Below, piece by piece: positions 44,257 to 56,308 of a DNA stretch of 64,000 nucleotides; position 1 is the stretch's first letter, and every line of letters starts with the position of its first letter. A program made the position numbers and the translations under genes. The notes beneath the pieces are model-generated. The model saw only the letters and a program-made list of their open reading frames with translations, had not been told where the DNA came from and did no database searches. The stretch covers positions 868,001-932,000 of the forward strand of contig NZ_JACAVQ010000001.1 in assembly GCF_015354615.1 (NCBI RefSeq), given 5' to 3'. Source of the stretch: Aliidiomarina indica (lineage in GTDB: Bacteria > Pseudomonadota > Gammaproteobacteria > Enterobacterales > Alteromonadaceae).

Positions 44257-45153
44257 TTGGAGTTGGCTCTGAACCCGTTGATCGCCGCCTCACTTTTTCT
44301 GCTTTTCGCCGAGCTCTGCTTTGCGGCTACCAGTGCCATGGTAAAGTACTTAGCGGCTGATATTCCTTCCACCCACTTGGTATTTTTTCGCAATTTCTTT
44401 GCCTTCGTAGTGTTGCTTCCTTGGCTGTACAAGCGCCGAGCAACGGCATTTCGTACCACGCAATTGAAACTACATTTACTACGCACGGTAACCGGTATCG
44501 CCGGCATGTACCTGTTTTTCTATGTGATTACTCAAGTAGCGCTGGCAAAAGCCACATTGGTGCTGCTAATGGCCCCATTTATTATTCCAATTATTAGCTG
44601 GTTCTGGTTCAAAGAGCGGGTCGGCCCCATCTTATGGGCGGCTATTGGGCTAGGTTTTCTTGGCGTTTTAGTATTTCTAAATCCATTTGCCGGGGGCTTT
44701 CCGGCGGTGATGGCCTTGGCTTTTCTCGCGGCAGGATTAGCTGCATGGGCGAAAACAGTTATTCGTAAACTCTCGGCGACCGAGTCGCCCAGCAAAATTG
44801 TTTTCTATTTCTCATTTTTCTCCACCGTACTCACCGCCATTCCGGTACTGGTGACTTGGCAGTGGCTATCGTGGCAACTGTGGCTAGGCGTTATGCTCAT
44901 GGGTGTTTTCGCGGTACTCGGACAACTCACCATGACGCGTGCCTTTAGCATGGCCTCACCGTCGCAAATTGGCGTATTTACCTACAGCTCGGTTCTGTTT
45001 GCCGCTCTCATTGGATATCTCATTTGGGGAGAAGCCTTTACCGTGCACATGTTTGTGGGATCAGCCATTATTATTGCTGCCGGTTATATGGCTATACGTC
45101 AAAACCGTAGCCCTGCGATTAAAATTCCGCCCTCGGGAACCACCAACCCGTAA
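44257..45153 (+). CDS. DMT/EamA-family transporter
   Basis: 298 residues, ten transmembrane helices in two EamA repeats. TTG start at 44257; no ATG exists in frame upstream and no good ribosome-binding site, so the start is uncertain. AELCFAATSAMVKYLAADIPS and the second repeat (GVFTYSSVLFAALIGYLIWGE) are typical. It stands between ubiF and the next gene and is unrelated to the transporter at 31868 beyond family. Confidence 0.85.
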   Translation: MELALNPLIAASLFLLFAELCFAATSAMVKYLAADIPSTHLVFFRNFFAFVVLLPWLYKRRATAFRTTQLKLHLLRTVTGIAGMYLFFYVITQVALAKATLVLLMAPFIIPIISWFWFKERVGPILWAAIGLGFLGVLVFLNPFAGGFPAVMALAFLAAGLAAWAKTVIRKLSATESPSKIVFYFSFFSTVLTAIPVLVTWQWLSWQLWLGVMLMGVFAVLGQLTMTRAFSMASPSQIGVFTYSSVLFAALIGYLIWGEAFTVHMFVGSAIIIAAGYMAIRQNRSPAIKIPPSGTTNP

Positions 45154-45232
45154 TTTTGCAATCTATGCTAGGCTCTGTTTAACTGATAGCCATGGTTTTA
45201 GCGCACATCAATTGAAGTAAGTGGGAGTTCTA

Positions 45233-46237
45233 GTGGCCGCATTTCGTGGAATAGTGATCTTAATTTTAGCGATGTTTGTCAGCGGATACGCATGGGCCTC
45301 TGTGCCCGTGCTCGAGCAATATCCACAGTGCGAGTATTCGGTTCTCTCGGAAGTGAGTGAGACCGAACAAGTCACTTGGCGTAGCCGCACCCGTACCGGG
45401 TATGTGGAAGAGCCCGAACGCAGTGATTTCCAACCGGTATTCGACCAAGCGCTTGCCAAGGTTCAGCAAGAAGCCAGAGCCGCGAACGCCGCAGGGATTA
45501 TTTTAACCCGCGTCGATCGCACGCTTCACGAAGTAAGCGGAACGCAATCGGTGCGTATGCGCGTCACCATTGAAGCCCAACTTGTGAGCGCTTGCCAAGG
45601 CCCCAGTGACGCAGAGATTGGCGGACAAGCCACGCCATTTAACCGTGTCGGTGAGCGCCAGCAACGCAGCAGAACTCAAACCATTAGCCACGAAAGTTCC
45701 GAAGTTGATTTAAGTGCACTACAAGCGCAATTATCCGCTGAACGCGCCAGCGCGGAATCGGCTTCAGAGCAAGAAGCCCATGACCGGCTGTTAGCCCATA
45801 GTGAGCGGGTCGATTTAGATGATGTGGTGGCGGCTCTGCGCGCACTCGAGCTCTCACCAGAACAGGCCCACGCTGAAGCGGGAGTTACGGCTTTACAAAA
45901 CTTACCGCTTTTACATCTGTCGCAACCGCAAGATTTTGAACAGTCTTATGCGGTCTCGTTATGGCTGAGCTTCACACTCAGTGGCGACAACCTCACGCGC
46001 CTTTATCTGTTCCCGCAACATCCCGAGGCAACACCAGAAGAGCGCACGGCACTGTTACAAGCGTTGAATATACCAACCACTGCCGATGGTATTGACGCCC
46101 AATTCCGCAATATCACCTGGGGTGTCGATAATTTTACCTTCTTTGCCGACCATTTTACCCTTGAAGGCCAGCTCGACTCGGCCGCGCCTAACGAGCCTGT
46201 CACCCAAATCAGCATTCAATTTCACCCTGTTCGCTAA
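45233..46237 (+). CDS. Exported protein of unknown function
   Basis: 334 residues from GTG 45233, favoured by GGGAG seven bases upstream over GTG 45221. Signal peptide (to AWAS), a Cys-containing N-terminal domain (YPQCEY to AACQ region), a Gln/Glu/Ala-rich helical middle (about 160-210) and a beta-rich C-terminal domain. No domain recognised. Confidence 0.65.
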   Translation: MAAFRGIVILILAMFVSGYAWASVPVLEQYPQCEYSVLSEVSETEQVTWRSRTRTGYVEEPERSDFQPVFDQALAKVQQEARAANAAGIILTRVDRTLHEVSGTQSVRMRVTIEAQLVSACQGPSDAEIGGQATPFNRVGERQQRSRTQTISHESSEVDLSALQAQLSAERASAESASEQEAHDRLLAHSERVDLDDVVAALRALELSPEQAHAEAGVTALQNLPLLHLSQPQDFEQSYAVSLWLSFTLSGDNLTRLYLFPQHPEATPEERTALLQALNIPTTADGIDAQFRNITWGVDNFTFFADHFTLEGQLDSAAPNEPVTQISIQFHPVR

Positions 46238-46335
46238 GACCATCTCGAACACTTTGCGCGCAAAGGTAGCAAGGGGGCGGTGAACAAGGTAAAATAACCG
46301 CCCTTAAAGCTACGCAGTAACTGAAGACGCAGAGT

Positions 46336-47772
46336 ATGAGTAAAAAGGTCTATATCAAAACCTGGGGCTGCCAGATGAACGAGTACGACTCGGGCAAAAT
46401 GGCAGATCTGTTGCACGCTCACCTAGGCTACGAGCCAGCAGCAGAAGCAGAAGAAGCGGATCTTATCTTGCTGAACACTTGTTCTATACGCGAAAAAGCG
46501 CAAGAGAAGGTGTTTCATCAGCTAGGCCGTTGGAAACAGCTAAAAAATACCAAGCCCGATTTAATTATCGGCGTGGGCGGCTGTGTTGCCTCTCAGGAAG
46601 GCGCCGCCATTCGTGAGCGCGCTCCTTTTGTCGATTTGGTCTTTGGCCCGCAAACCTTACATCGCCTTCCTGCCATGCTCAAAGAGCTCGGCGAAGGGAA
46701 AACGTCGGTGATCGACATTTCGTTCCCAGAAATTGAGAAATTTGACCGTTTGCCCGATCCAAAAGCAGACGGCCCTACTGCCTTTGTGTCGATTATGGAA
46801 GGCTGTAGCAAATACTGTACTTTCTGTGTGGTCCCCTATACTCGTGGTGAGGAAGTTAGCCGTCCTCTCGACGATGTATTGTTTGAAATTGCGCAGCTCG
46901 CCGACCAAGGCGTGCGCGAAGTGAACTTGCTCGGCCAAAACGTAAACGCATACCGTGGTGATCGTCACGATGGCAGCGTATGTACCTTTGCTGAATTACT
47001 GCACTACATCGCCGCCATTGATGGTATCGATCGAATTCGTTACACCACCTCACATCCGGTGGAGTTTACCGACGATATTATCGCCGCCTACGAAACCATT
47101 CCGGAACTGGTGAGCCACCTGCATTTGCCAGTACAAAGCGGCTCTGACCGCATTTTGGCCTTGATGAAGCGTGGCCATACGGCGCTCGAGTACAAATCGC
47201 AAATTCGAAAATTACGCAAAGTGCGTCCGAATATCGCCATGTCGTCGGACTTTATCATTGGTTTTCCTGGCGAAACTGCGACAGATTTTGAACAGACGAT
47301 GGACCTTATTCAGGCTATCGATTTCGATTTAAGCTTCAGTTTTATTTACAGTGCACGCCCTGGTACACCGGCTGCGGATTTACCCGACGATGTGCCAGAA
47401 TCGGTGAAGAAAGAACGCCTGCATTTGCTCCAGCAGCGTATTAATCAACAAGCTCAGCGCCATGCACGACAAATGCTCGACACCGAGCAGCGTATTTTGG
47501 TGATTGGTCCGTCACGCAAGAACCCTATGGAATTGAGTGGCCGTACCGAAAATAATCGCGTGGTAAATTTTGAAGGACGCCCCGATATGATTGGTAAATT
47601 CGTGGATGTAAAAATCACCGAAGCCTTACCAAACTCTTTGCGCGGCGTGGTGCTGCGTGAAGAGCACGAGCTTGGTTTACGTGTTGATACCGCACCGCAA
47701 GCGATTCTTGCCCGTAATCCAGAACCTACGCCCGATACCTTAGGCGTCATTCGAATTAATCCGTCGGTGTAA
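46336..47772 (+). CDS. miaB: tRNA-2-methylthio-N6-dimethylallyladenosine synthase
   Basis: 478 residues. Radical-SAM cluster CSKYCTFC (Cys157, 161, 164) and the second cluster cysteines at 12, 49 and 83. A TRAM domain ends the protein. It adds the methylthio group at position 37 of tRNAs that read UNN codons. Next to the tRNA/ubiF region as in enteric bacteria. Confidence 0.97.
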   Translation: MSKKVYIKTWGCQMNEYDSGKMADLLHAHLGYEPAAEAEEADLILLNTCSIREKAQEKVFHQLGRWKQLKNTKPDLIIGVGGCVASQEGAAIRERAPFVDLVFGPQTLHRLPAMLKELGEGKTSVIDISFPEIEKFDRLPDPKADGPTAFVSIMEGCSKYCTFCVVPYTRGEEVSRPLDDVLFEIAQLADQGVREVNLLGQNVNAYRGDRHDGSVCTFAELLHYIAAIDGIDRIRYTTSHPVEFTDDIIAAYETIPELVSHLHLPVQSGSDRILALMKRGHTALEYKSQIRKLRKVRPNIAMSSDFIIGFPGETATDFEQTMDLIQAIDFDLSFSFIYSARPGTPAADLPDDVPESVKKERLHLLQQRINQQAQRHARQMLDTEQRILVIGPSRKNPMELSGRTENNRVVNFEGRPDMIGKFVDVKITEALPNSLRGVVLREEHELGLRVDTAPQAILARNPEPTPDTLGVIRINPSV

Positions 47773-47783
47773 TAGCCGACTAT

Positions 47784-47799
47784 GGGGGCTGCGGCCCCC
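47784..47799. other. GC hairpin between miaB and ybeZ
   Basis: GGGGGC-TGCG-GCCCCC, 6-bp stem, no T-tract. It lies 24 bp before the ybeZ start and may affect expression of the downstream genes by RNA structure. Confidence 0.45.
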
Positions 47800-47823
47800 A
47801 ACGTCATAAACAGAGAGGAACGA

Positions 47824-48819
47824 TTGAGTACTACGGTAGAAACCATCGAATTGTATCTTGAGCCTGCAGATAGCCAGCGTTTGGCAAACTTATGTGGCCC
47901 TTTAGACGATAATATTCGTCATATTGAGCGACGCCTAGGCGTTGAAGTGGTTTACAAAGACAATCATTTTCGCATTATCGGTCAAGGCCCAGGTAGTCGC
48001 GCCACCGTAGAAATCCTGAAAAACCTCTATATCGAAACTGCCCCAGTGCGTGGGCGCATGCGCGCCATTGAACCTAATCAGGTGCACTTGGCTATTCAAG
48101 AAAGCCGAGCCCTTGATCAAAACGAAGGTGCCGACGAAGACGATCCAATGACGCTGATTAAAACAAAGCGGGGGTTAATTAAGCCCCGCAATCGTAATCA
48201 GCAAGAGTACGTTCGCGCCATTCTCACCAACGACATCAATTTTGGTATCGGCCCTGCCGGTACCGGTAAAACCTATTTGGCCGTAGCAGCCGCGGTCGAT
48301 GCGCTTGAGCGCCAAGAAATTCGCCGTATTCTATTAACGCGCCCGGCCGTTGAAGCCGGTGAGAAACTTGGCTTTTTACCCGGTGATCTTGCGCAAAAGG
48401 TTGATCCCTACTTGCGCCCTCTCTATGACGCCCTATTTGAAATGCTCGGTTTCGAGAAGGTAGAAAAACTCATTGAGCGCAACGTAATTGAAATTGCGCC
48501 CTTGGCTTATATGCGTGGTCGCACCCTCAACGATGCCTTTATATTGTTGGATGAAAGCCAAAATACAACGCAGGAGCAGATGAAAATGTTCCTCACTCGT
48601 ATTGGTTTTAATTCAAAGGCGGTCATTACTGGCGATATCACCCAGATTGACTTACCCCGCGGTCAGAAATCGGGGCTCCGCCAAGCCATCGAAGTGCTAA
48701 ACGACGTCGACGGTATTAGCTTTACCTTCTTTAGCGCAAAAGATGTCGTGCGCCATCCAGTGGTACAACGCGTGGTGCAAGCCTACGAATTATTTGAAGC
48801 GGAGAATCCGCGCTCGTGA
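47824..48819 (+). CDS. ybeZ: PhoH-like ATPase YbeZ
   Basis: 331 residues from TTG 47824 with GAGAGGAA before it. Walker [16 protein letters not shown], and [22 protein letters not shown] as Walker B region. A PhoH-like P-loop ATPase that works with YbeY in ribosome maturation in some bacteria. It overlaps ybeY by 4 bp. Confidence 0.93.
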   Translation: MSTTVETIELYLEPADSQRLANLCGPLDDNIRHIERRLGVEVVYKDNHFRIIGQGPGSRATVEILKNLYIETAPVRGRMRAIEPNQVHLAIQESRALDQNEGADEDDPMTLIKTKRGLIKPRNRNQQEYVRAILTNDINFGIGPAGTGKTYLAVAAAVDALERQEIRRILLTRPAVEAGEKLGFLPGDLAQKVDPYLRPLYDALFEMLGFEKVEKLIERNVIEIAPLAYMRGRTLNDAFILLDESQNTTQEQMKMFLTRIGFNSKAVITGDITQIDLPRGQKSGLRQAIEVLNDVDGISFTFFSAKDVVRHPVVQRVVQAYELFEAENPRS

Positions 48820-49325
48820 GCCATCACATTGATATTCAGCGAGAAGTTGAGGCGCCCGATCTACCCAACGATAACGCCATTGAAGCCACGGTGCTGGCGG
48901 TATTCCGTCACCTAAACATTGATCATGCTGAGTTAACCGTCCGCATCACCGATGCGAACGAAGTACAAACGCTAAATCGCGAGTATCGTGACAAGGACAA
49001 ACCCACCAACGTCTTGTCGTTTCCTTTTGATGCAGAATTGCCGCCTGGAGTAAGTCTCGACGTACCTTTGCTTGGAGATGTGATTCTCTGCGAAGAGGTT
49101 GTGCGCGCAGAAGCTATCGCCCAAAACAAACCGCTTGCCCATCACTTTGCGCATTTAGTTGTTCATGGCACCTTGCATTTGCTAGGTTATGACCATATAA
49201 CCGATACTGAAGCGGAAGCGATGGAGAATCTGGAACGGGCTGTTTTAGCCACACTGGATATCGCAGATCCCTATACCATGATCAATTCAATCGAAGATAC
49301 CGACAATGACTCGAGGAGTGAGTAA
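48816..49325 (+). CDS. ybeY: Endoribonuclease YbeY
   Basis: 169 residues. Metal site [11 protein letters not shown] near the C-terminus, three His of the zinc site. Needed for 16S rRNA 3' end maturation and ribosome quality control. In operon with ybeZ and ybeX. Confidence 0.96.
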   Translation: MSHHIDIQREVEAPDLPNDNAIEATVLAVFRHLNIDHAELTVRITDANEVQTLNREYRDKDKPTNVLSFPFDAELPPGVSLDVPLLGDVILCEEVVRAEAIAQNKPLAHHFAHLVVHGTLHLLGYDHITDTEAEAMENLERAVLATLDIADPYTMINSIEDTDNDSRSE

Positions 49326-49331
49326 ACGTCA

Positions 49332-50192
49332 ATGAGCGATGACAAACCCCAACCCGGTTCGGGGAACTCAAGGAAAACGTGGGCACAAAAGTTACTTCAG
49401 GCCTTTACCGGCGAGCCCTCTAGTCGCGAAGAATTCGTTGATATGATCCAAGATGCGGAGCATCGCGATCTCATCGACCTCGATACCAAAGAAATGATTG
49501 AAGGCGTACTTGATGTAGCCGAGCTGAAAGTACGGGATATTATGATCCCTCGTTCACAAATGGTAACGATTGATAAAAACGCCAGCGTTGAAGCATTCCT
49601 TCCTATTGTTATTCAAACTCAGCATTCTCGTTATCCCGTGGTTAGTGAAAATAAAGACCACATCGAAGGTATCTTGCTCGCCAAAGACCTTATTGCCTAT
49701 GGTTTTGGTATGGTTGAACAACCCTTTTCCCTTGAGCAAATTATGCGCCCCGCAGTGATTGTTCCAGAGAGTAAGCGTGTTGATGCCCTGCTCAAGGAGT
49801 TTCGTTCCAAGCGTTACCACATGGCCGTAGTTGTCGATGAATATGGCGGCGTTAGTGGCTTGGTCACCATTGAAGATATCTTGGAAGAAATCGTAGGTGA
49901 AATTGAAGATGAAACCGACGATGACGACTCACGGGGTGATATACGGAAAGTGAGTCACTCTCGATTTATGGTGAAAGCACTGACCACCATCGAAGACTTT
50001 AATTCATATTTTCACACCGACTATATGGACGACGAATACGATACTATTGGTGGTTTAGTCGCTCATTCGTTTGGGCATTTACCCGAAGTGGGAGAAGAGG
50101 TTACGATTGGTCATCTGAACTTTAAAGTAACCGCTGCCGACCGCCGCCGTATTCAGCAATTACAAGTATCTATTCCCCACGAACAAAGTTAA
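49332..50192 (+). CDS. ybeX: CorC/YbeX-type CBS-domain protein
   Basis: 286 residues: acidic N-terminus, two CBS domains (about 70-190) and a C-terminal CorC/HlyC-associated domain. Linked to Mg2+/Co2+ handling and ribosome metabolism. Six bp after ybeY, and 19 bp before lnt. Confidence 0.94.
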   Translation: MSDDKPQPGSGNSRKTWAQKLLQAFTGEPSSREEFVDMIQDAEHRDLIDLDTKEMIEGVLDVAELKVRDIMIPRSQMVTIDKNASVEAFLPIVIQTQHSRYPVVSENKDHIEGILLAKDLIAYGFGMVEQPFSLEQIMRPAVIVPESKRVDALLKEFRSKRYHMAVVVDEYGGVSGLVTIEDILEEIVGEIEDETDDDDSRGDIRKVSHSRFMVKALTTIEDFNSYFHTDYMDDEYDTIGGLVAHSFGHLPEVGEEVTIGHLNFKVTAADRRRIQQLQVSIPHEQS

Positions 50193-50211
50193 TTCGACGG
50201 AGCCCGTAACT

Positions 50212-51744
50212 ATGCTGCAGTATGTTGCACGCCTCCTGCAGAGCCAACGCTGGCGAAGCGTATTTAGCTTCGCTTTGGGGCTTGTGTTGGTGTTTGCCTA
50301 CGCGCCTTTTTCACAGCCATGGCTAACACCTCTGGTGATGGCCGCATGGTTACTGCTTGTCGTGCGCTCACAACACTGGCGACAAGCCGCAGCAACCGGT
50401 TTTTGGTTTGGTTTAGGCTGGTTTGGCGCCGGTATCAGTTGGGTGTTTGTTAGCATTGACCAGTTCGGGGGCATGCCCCTCATCGCATCTATTTTTGTGA
50501 TGGTTTTACTCTGTGCATACCTTGCGCTCTTCCCCACTCTTGTCGCCGTGCTTTGGTTACGATGTCGCCCTTATTTTATGGGTTTAAGTTTATTTGCCAT
50601 CCCTTTCATTTGGCTGGTCGCTGAGTTTCTCCGTGGCTGGCTATTTACAGGCTTTCCTTGGCTGAGCTTAGGTTACACGCAAACCACCTCCGTGCTGGGT
50701 AACTTCGCCCCGCATATTGGCGAACTGGGTATTGTTGTGGTGCTCTGGTTGATGGCCGTGTGTATTGCTTACACGGTATTACGTCGCCAATTGCAGTGGC
50801 TTTTAGCTGTACCCGCGTTGCTCGTACTAGGCGTTGCCGCGCCTTCGATTAATCCCATGGAAGCCACCGGCGAACACCGGCAAGTTGCATTGGTACAAGG
50901 CAATGTCATTCAAGATCTAAAGTGGAACCCCGATGAACAATGGCCCAATTTCCATACCTACTTGGATTTAACTGCACCCTATTTAGACCACGATTTAGTT
51001 ATTTGGCCAGAATCGGCAATTACCTTTATTGAGCCGTTTGCCCAGCGCCAATTGGCGGATCTGGATGATTATTTACGCGAGCAAAACACCACCCTGATCA
51101 GTGGCATTATTGATCTGGATCGCAACACCGGGGACTTCTTCAACAGTATGATTGTTTTGGGTGAGCAGTCGGGCCGCCATTGGTATCACGGACATCCAAA
51201 CCGCTACCAAAAGCACCAGCTGTTGCCAATTGGTGAATTTGTTCCCTTTGAGTCGCTACTCCGCCCGCTCGCGCCTTTATTTAATTTGCCGATGTCGTCT
51301 TTTTCACGGGGCGATTTCATTCAAAATAATTTAAACGCGAATGGCGTTTTAGTTGCCGCCAATATTTGTTACGAAGTGGTTTTTAGTCGTCAAATCCGTG
51401 CCAACTTTAGTGATGAGACCGGATTGTTGCTCACCATCAGTAACGATACGTGGTTTGGTGATTCCCATGGACCTCACCAACACATGGAGATTGCGCGCAT
51501 GCGAGCGCGTGAGCTCGGTCGGCCGATGCTACGGGCTACCAATAACGGAATTACCGGAATTTATGACGAGCAAGGTCATACAATTACGCGTATTCCGCAG
51601 TTTGAGCCTGGTATAGCGAGTGCGCGGGTTATGTTGGTATCCGGAGCGACGGGTTACGCCCGTTGGGGCGACCTCCCTGCTTGGGGGTTTGTCCTACTCT
51701 TGCTTGCCCTAGCCCGACCTTGGAAATTCCGTCACTCAGCGTAG
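50212..51744 (+). CDS. lnt: Apolipoprotein N-acyltransferase
   Basis: 510 residues. About eight N-terminal membrane helices, then a nitrilase-fold periplasmic domain with the Glu-Lys-Cys triad seen in VIWPESAITF, KHQLLPIGEFVPFE and ANICYEVVF. Adds the third acyl chain to lipoproteins. Last gene of the ybeZYX-lnt unit. Confidence 0.96.
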   Translation: MLQYVARLLQSQRWRSVFSFALGLVLVFAYAPFSQPWLTPLVMAAWLLLVVRSQHWRQAAATGFWFGLGWFGAGISWVFVSIDQFGGMPLIASIFVMVLLCAYLALFPTLVAVLWLRCRPYFMGLSLFAIPFIWLVAEFLRGWLFTGFPWLSLGYTQTTSVLGNFAPHIGELGIVVVLWLMAVCIAYTVLRRQLQWLLAVPALLVLGVAAPSINPMEATGEHRQVALVQGNVIQDLKWNPDEQWPNFHTYLDLTAPYLDHDLVIWPESAITFIEPFAQRQLADLDDYLREQNTTLISGIIDLDRNTGDFFNSMIVLGEQSGRHWYHGHPNRYQKHQLLPIGEFVPFESLLRPLAPLFNLPMSSFSRGDFIQNNLNANGVLVAANICYEVVFSRQIRANFSDETGLLLTISNDTWFGDSHGPHQHMEIARMRARELGRPMLRATNNGITGIYDEQGHTITRIPQFEPGIASARVMLVSGATGYARWGDLPAWGFVLLLLALARPWKFRHSA

Positions 51745-51819
51745 TCAAAAAGCCACAAAAACTATACACTAACGGGCTGTACGTATTAGCCGAATCAGTT
51801 CGAATGGAAGGATAAGAAC

Positions 51820-52032
51820 ATGAACGAGATTTTTGGTGCCATTCTATTTACCGTGTTCGTCGCGTCTGCTGGGCTAGGCATTGCCAGTATTATTTGCGCC
51901 CTCATGCCTTCGACCGTCAGCGACGACGAACAAGAGCGCGCGCGGGATAAAATCGAATCCATCTTTTTTGGTGCCGCTGGCGTCATTATCGCTTTGGTAA
52001 TGGTTGTGGCGATGATCTTCAACGCAAGCTAA
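51820..52032 (+). CDS. Small two-helix membrane protein
   Basis: 70 residues with a hydrophobic segment at each end and an acidic/basic middle (SDDEQERARDKIES). AAGGAT lies before the ATG. No family recognised. Sits between lnt and leuS. Confidence 0.7.
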   Translation: MNEIFGAILFTVFVASAGLGIASIICALMPSTVSDDEQERARDKIESIFFGAAGVIIALVMVVAMIFNAS

Positions 52033-52073
52033 TCCAATTTCTAATCAGGCAGTTTTAAACAGGTAGTATCTTG

Positions 52074-54668
52074 ATGACCCGGAAAATCGACGAACAATAT
52101 CACGCCACCGCACTGGAATCTGAAATTCAGGAACGTTGGGAACGTGACCAAGTTTTTACTGTGACAGAGGACTCAAGCAAAGAGAAATTCTACTGCTTAT
52201 CGATGTTCCCCTACCCCAGTGGCAAATTGCACATGGGGCACGTACGAAACTACACGCTCAGTGATGTTGTATCCCGCTATCAACGGTTGCAAGGCAAAAA
52301 TGTACTGCACCCGATTGGCTGGGACGCGTTTGGATTGCCTGCAGAAAATGCCGCTATTCAGCATAAAACTGCTCCGGCGCACTGGACCTACCAAAATATC
52401 GCTGAAATGCGTAAACAGCTTAAAACCCTTGGCTTTGGCTATGACTGGAACCGAGAGATCGCCACCTGTCATCCTGAGTACTACCGCTGGGAACAGTGGT
52501 TCTTTACCAAGCTGTTTGAAAAAGGATTGGTTTATAAAAAGAATGCGACGGTGAACTGGGATCCGGTTGATCAAACCGTATTAGCGAACGAGCAAGTTAT
52601 TGATGGTCGCGGTTGGCGTTCTGGTGCCATTGTCGAGCAAAAAGAAATCCCGCAATGGTTTGTGCGCATCACCGCTTATGCCGAAGAGCTGTTACAAGAC
52701 CTGGAGCATTTGGATGGCTGGCCAGATCAAGTAAAAGCGATGCAACGCAACTGGATTGGTCGCTCGGAAGGCGTTGAGATTACTTTCCATGTCAACGCCT
52801 TGGATATGGATCTCAGTGTTTACACCACGCGCCCAGACACTTTTTACGGCGTCACGTATATGGCAGTTGCTGCCCAACACCCGTTGGCACGCAAAGCAGC
52901 CGAGAATTCCCCCGAAGTGGCGGAATTTGTGGAGTCGTGCAAGCAACAAAAAGTGGCCGAAGCAGACTTAGCCACTATGGAAAAACGCGGAATTGCCACT
53001 GGCTATACCGCAACCCATCCGCTTACCGGTGAAGAAGTGCCGGTATGGGTAGCTAACTTTGTGCTCATGGATTACGGCACCGGTGCTGTGATGGCCGTTC
53101 CTGCCCATGACCAACGTGATTTTGAATTTGCCACTACCTATAAGTTGCCGATTAAGCCCGTGATCGAAGGTGAACAACCGCACGATTACAGCACTGGCGC
53201 CATGGTAGAGAAAGGCAGCTTAATTAATTCTGCTGAGTTTAACGGTTTAAGCTCTAGCGACGGCTTTAACGCCATCGCCAATAAACTAGAGGAACTTGGC
53301 AAAGGGAAACGTCAGGTTAATTATCGTTTACGGGATTGGGGTGTGTCACGCCAGCGATATTGGGGGACACCCATTCCAATGCTCAACCTCGAGAATGGCG
53401 AGTCGGTTGCCGTACCCGAAGAACAATTGCCTGTGCGTTTACCTGAAGATGTTGTGATGGACGGCGTGACCTCGCCCATTAAGGCCGATGCGGAATGGCG
53501 CAAAACCAGTTATCAGGGCCAGCCTGCAGAACATGAAACCGATACCTTCGACACTTTTATGGAGTCGAGCTGGTATTACGCTCGTTACTGCTCGCCGCGC
53601 CACGACGAAGGCATGCTGGATCCTGAAAAAGCGAATTACTGGCTACCGGTGGATCAATATATCGGTGGTATCGAACACGCGATTTTGCACTTACTCTACG
53701 CCCGCTTCTTCCACAAGCTATTGCGTGATACCGGTTTGGTAAATTCAGACGAGCCGTTTAAGCAGCTGCTCTGCCAAGGCATGGTATTGGCAGATAGCTA
53801 TTATCGCGACGATGAAAACGGCGGCAAAAGCTGGTTCTCGCCAACCGACGTTGAAATTACCAAGCGCAACGAGAAAGGCGAAGTGCTAGAAGCCGTGTAT
53901 AAGCACGATGGGAAACCTGTGTTGCACGCAGGCATTAGCAAGATGTCGAAATCGAAAAACAACGGCATCGATCCGCAAACCATGGTCGACCGTTTTGGTG
54001 CCGATACCGTGCGTTTGTTTATGATGTTTGCGGCGCCTCCAGAACTTACTTTGGAATGGTCCGATGCGGGGGTTGAAGGTGCCCATCGTTTCTTGCGCCG
54101 ATTATGGAAGCTTGTTTACGATTTCCAAGAGTTTGCTGGTCACTACCCGGTAGATGCCTCAATTCTCAATAGCTCGCAAAAAGCATTGCGACGTGAAACC
54201 CATAAAACCATCGCAAAAGTAAGCGATGATATGGGCCGCCGGCAAAATTTCAACACGGCTATTGCCGCTGTGATGGAGCTATCAAACCATTTGCAAAAAG
54301 CCCCCTTAGACACCGATGCAGATAAGGCGCTGATGCAAGAAGCCTTGAACGCTATTGTTGTTATGCTTTCTCCGATTACACCGCATATTTGTGAACGCAT
54401 GTGGCAGGCACTTGGACACAGCTCTGACATAAACTTCGCCCCATGGCCTGATGTCGATGAAAATGCACTCATCGAAGACGAGAAATTAGTGGTGTTGCAG
54501 GTGAATGGAAAAGTGCGGGCGAAAATCACGGTACCTGCAGATATTGATAAAGACAGTATCGAAGCCTTGGCATTGGAGAATCCGCAAATTACCAAATACA
54601 CCCAAGAAGGGACGGTACGCAAAGTAATTTACGTACCCGGTAAATTGGTGAATATCGTTGTTGCTTAA
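52074..54668 (+). CDS. leuS: Leucyl-tRNA synthetase
   Basis: 864 residues from ATG 52074 (a TTG three bases earlier is not preferred). HIGH motif as HMGH (53-56), editing domain in the middle and KMSKS as KMSKSKNNG. Overlaps lptE by 11 bp. Confidence 0.97.
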   Translation: MTRKIDEQYHATALESEIQERWERDQVFTVTEDSSKEKFYCLSMFPYPSGKLHMGHVRNYTLSDVVSRYQRLQGKNVLHPIGWDAFGLPAENAAIQHKTAPAHWTYQNIAEMRKQLKTLGFGYDWNREIATCHPEYYRWEQWFFTKLFEKGLVYKKNATVNWDPVDQTVLANEQVIDGRGWRSGAIVEQKEIPQWFVRITAYAEELLQDLEHLDGWPDQVKAMQRNWIGRSEGVEITFHVNALDMDLSVYTTRPDTFYGVTYMAVAAQHPLARKAAENSPEVAEFVESCKQQKVAEADLATMEKRGIATGYTATHPLTGEEVPVWVANFVLMDYGTGAVMAVPAHDQRDFEFATTYKLPIKPVIEGEQPHDYSTGAMVEKGSLINSAEFNGLSSSDGFNAIANKLEELGKGKRQVNYRLRDWGVSRQRYWGTPIPMLNLENGESVAVPEEQLPVRLPEDVVMDGVTSPIKADAEWRKTSYQGQPAEHETDTFDTFMESSWYYARYCSPRHDEGMLDPEKANYWLPVDQYIGGIEHAILHLLYARFFHKLLRDTGLVNSDEPFKQLLCQGMVLADSYYRDDENGGKSWFSPTDVEITKRNEKGEVLEAVYKHDGKPVLHAGISKMSKSKNNGIDPQTMVDRFGADTVRLFMMFAAPPELTLEWSDAGVEGAHRFLRRLWKLVYDFQEFAGHYPVDASILNSSQKALRRETHKTIAKVSDDMGRRQNFNTAIAAVMELSNHLQKAPLDTDADKALMQEALNAIVVMLSPITPHICERMWQALGHSSDINFAPWPDVDENALIEDEKLVVLQVNGKVRAKITVPADIDKDSIEALALENPQITKYTQEGTVRKVIYVPGKLVNIVVA

Positions 54669-55197
54669 TCGCTTCAGTGCGCGAACCACAGGTTCGCCAC
54701 GGCACCCCACAAAAGCACTTTTACACGTGCTTTGTGGCGTTGCTATGCTGTTCATGCTGAGCGCCTGTGGATTTCAATTGCGCGGGGATTACCAGATTTC
54801 TGCGCAAATTGAACAACTCTCATTGGATGGCCCCCGTGGTAGTGAGGCCCTAGTGCGTGTGCGCGAAATATTTGAACAACGCAATATCCAACTGACCACC
54901 GCAGATGAAGGCGTAACTCATGTGGAAATTGGCAACGATAGACTCGATCGACGAATTCTGTCGATGTTATCGTCGGGACAAGTTGCGGAATATGAATTGA
55001 TTTACATGCTTCCGGTGACAATTACCACACAATCGGGCGATGAATATCACCATGAAATTCAAATTTTGCGCGACTATCAGGATGATCCCAATTTTGCGCT
55101 GGCAAAACATCGGGAGCTCGAATTACTGATTAGCGAAATGCGCACAGATGCTGCCCACCGCCTGCTATTGTTGTTGAACCGACTCACTTGGGAGTGA
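54658..55197 (+). CDS. lptE: LPS-assembly lipoprotein LptE
   Basis: 179 residues, TTG start inside the leuS end. Lipoprotein signal with lipobox MLSAC, followed by GFQLRGDY, the LptE opening. Plugs the LptD barrel in the outer membrane for LPS export. ATG 54745 is an alternative start but would cut the signal. Confidence 0.9.
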   Translation: MLLNRFSARTTGSPRHPTKALLHVLCGVAMLFMLSACGFQLRGDYQISAQIEQLSLDGPRGSEALVRVREIFEQRNIQLTTADEGVTHVEIGNDRLDRRILSMLSSGQVAEYELIYMLPVTITTQSGDEYHHEIQILRDYQDDPNFALAKHRELELLISEMRTDAAHRLLLLLNRLTWE

Positions 55198-55204
55198 CCC
55201 ACAC

Positions 55205-56257
55205 ATGCAAGTACAGGCCGCCCAACTTCAGAAACATCTTAGCGATAAACTCAAGGGCGTGTACCTCGTATTCGGCGATGATCCTTTCTTGCTCAACCAA
55301 ACCCTAGATCGCATTCGACAAGCGGCAAAAGCACAAGGATTTGAAGAGCGCCAGCGTTACACTCAGGATCGTGACTTTGCCTGGGAGTCTTTGCAAAGCG
55401 CAGGACAAACCATGTCGCTGTTTACCGCCCAGCAGTTGATTGAATTAGAACTGCCCGATGCAAAACCAGGTCGCGACGGCGGCCAAGCCCTGCAAGACTT
55501 TGTGGCGCAACAAAGCCCGGATCAAGTGTTGCTCGTGTTTGGCCCGCGGCTACGCAAAGATCAACAGAAAACCAAATGGTTTCAAGCATTGTCCAATGCT
55601 GGTGTGTTTGTACCTTTATATACCCCCGAACGCCGCCAGTTACCCAGTTTTGTGCGGGAGCGAGCCGCACACTATCAGTTACAACTCAGTCCTGCCGCAG
55701 TCGAACAGCTCTGTGACTGGTACGAAGGCAATTTGCTTGCCCTTGATCAGGCCCTCATGCGTTTAAATCTCACCCATGCTGAGGGAGAGATAGATGTTGA
55801 ACACATCCGTTTGCAAAACCAAGATAACAGTCGCTTTGATATTTTTACATTGCGTGACGCGCTGCTGCAGCATCGTTCAAAAGACTATGTGCATTGCTTG
55901 CAGCGTTTATTTGAAACCGGTACCGAGCCCACCTTAATACTTTGGACCCTGCAGAAATTACATCATGCACTTAGCGCCATTAACCAAGCCCAGCAATTAC
56001 GCCAGCCATTGCAAAGTATTTGGAATCAGGAGCAAATTTGGTCATCACAGCAGCAGTTATATATGGATCTTGCGCAGCAACAAACGTCCGAATTGGTAGC
56101 TCGACGGCTGCACTTGCTTGAGCGTTTGGAGCGAAGTATTAAGCGCGATTCAGGCGAATCCGTGTTCCTATTGGCGCTTCATCTGGGTTTTTCATTTCGT
56201 GCCGATGCCATCGAAGCGCAGTTAGCACCCTTTGCCCGGGCCGATATAACCACCTAA
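55205..56257 (+). CDS. holA: DNA polymerase III delta subunit
   Basis: 350 residues. N-terminal GVYLVFGDDPFLLNQTLDRIR and helical lid and collar domains. It opens the beta clamp within the clamp loader. Seven bp after lptE, as in enteric order. Confidence 0.95.
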   Translation: MQVQAAQLQKHLSDKLKGVYLVFGDDPFLLNQTLDRIRQAAKAQGFEERQRYTQDRDFAWESLQSAGQTMSLFTAQQLIELELPDAKPGRDGGQALQDFVAQQSPDQVLLVFGPRLRKDQQKTKWFQALSNAGVFVPLYTPERRQLPSFVRERAAHYQLQLSPAAVEQLCDWYEGNLLALDQALMRLNLTHAEGEIDVEHIRLQNQDNSRFDIFTLRDALLQHRSKDYVHCLQRLFETGTEPTLILWTLQKLHHALSAINQAQQLRQPLQSIWNQEQIWSSQQQLYMDLAQQQTSELVARRLHLLERLERSIKRDSGESVFLLALHLGFSFRADAIEAQLAPFARADITT

Positions 56258-56308
56258 CCTTGCTCTCGCCCTTGAACTCTGGCGGCAAAGTTCCGATACT
56301 TACACCCC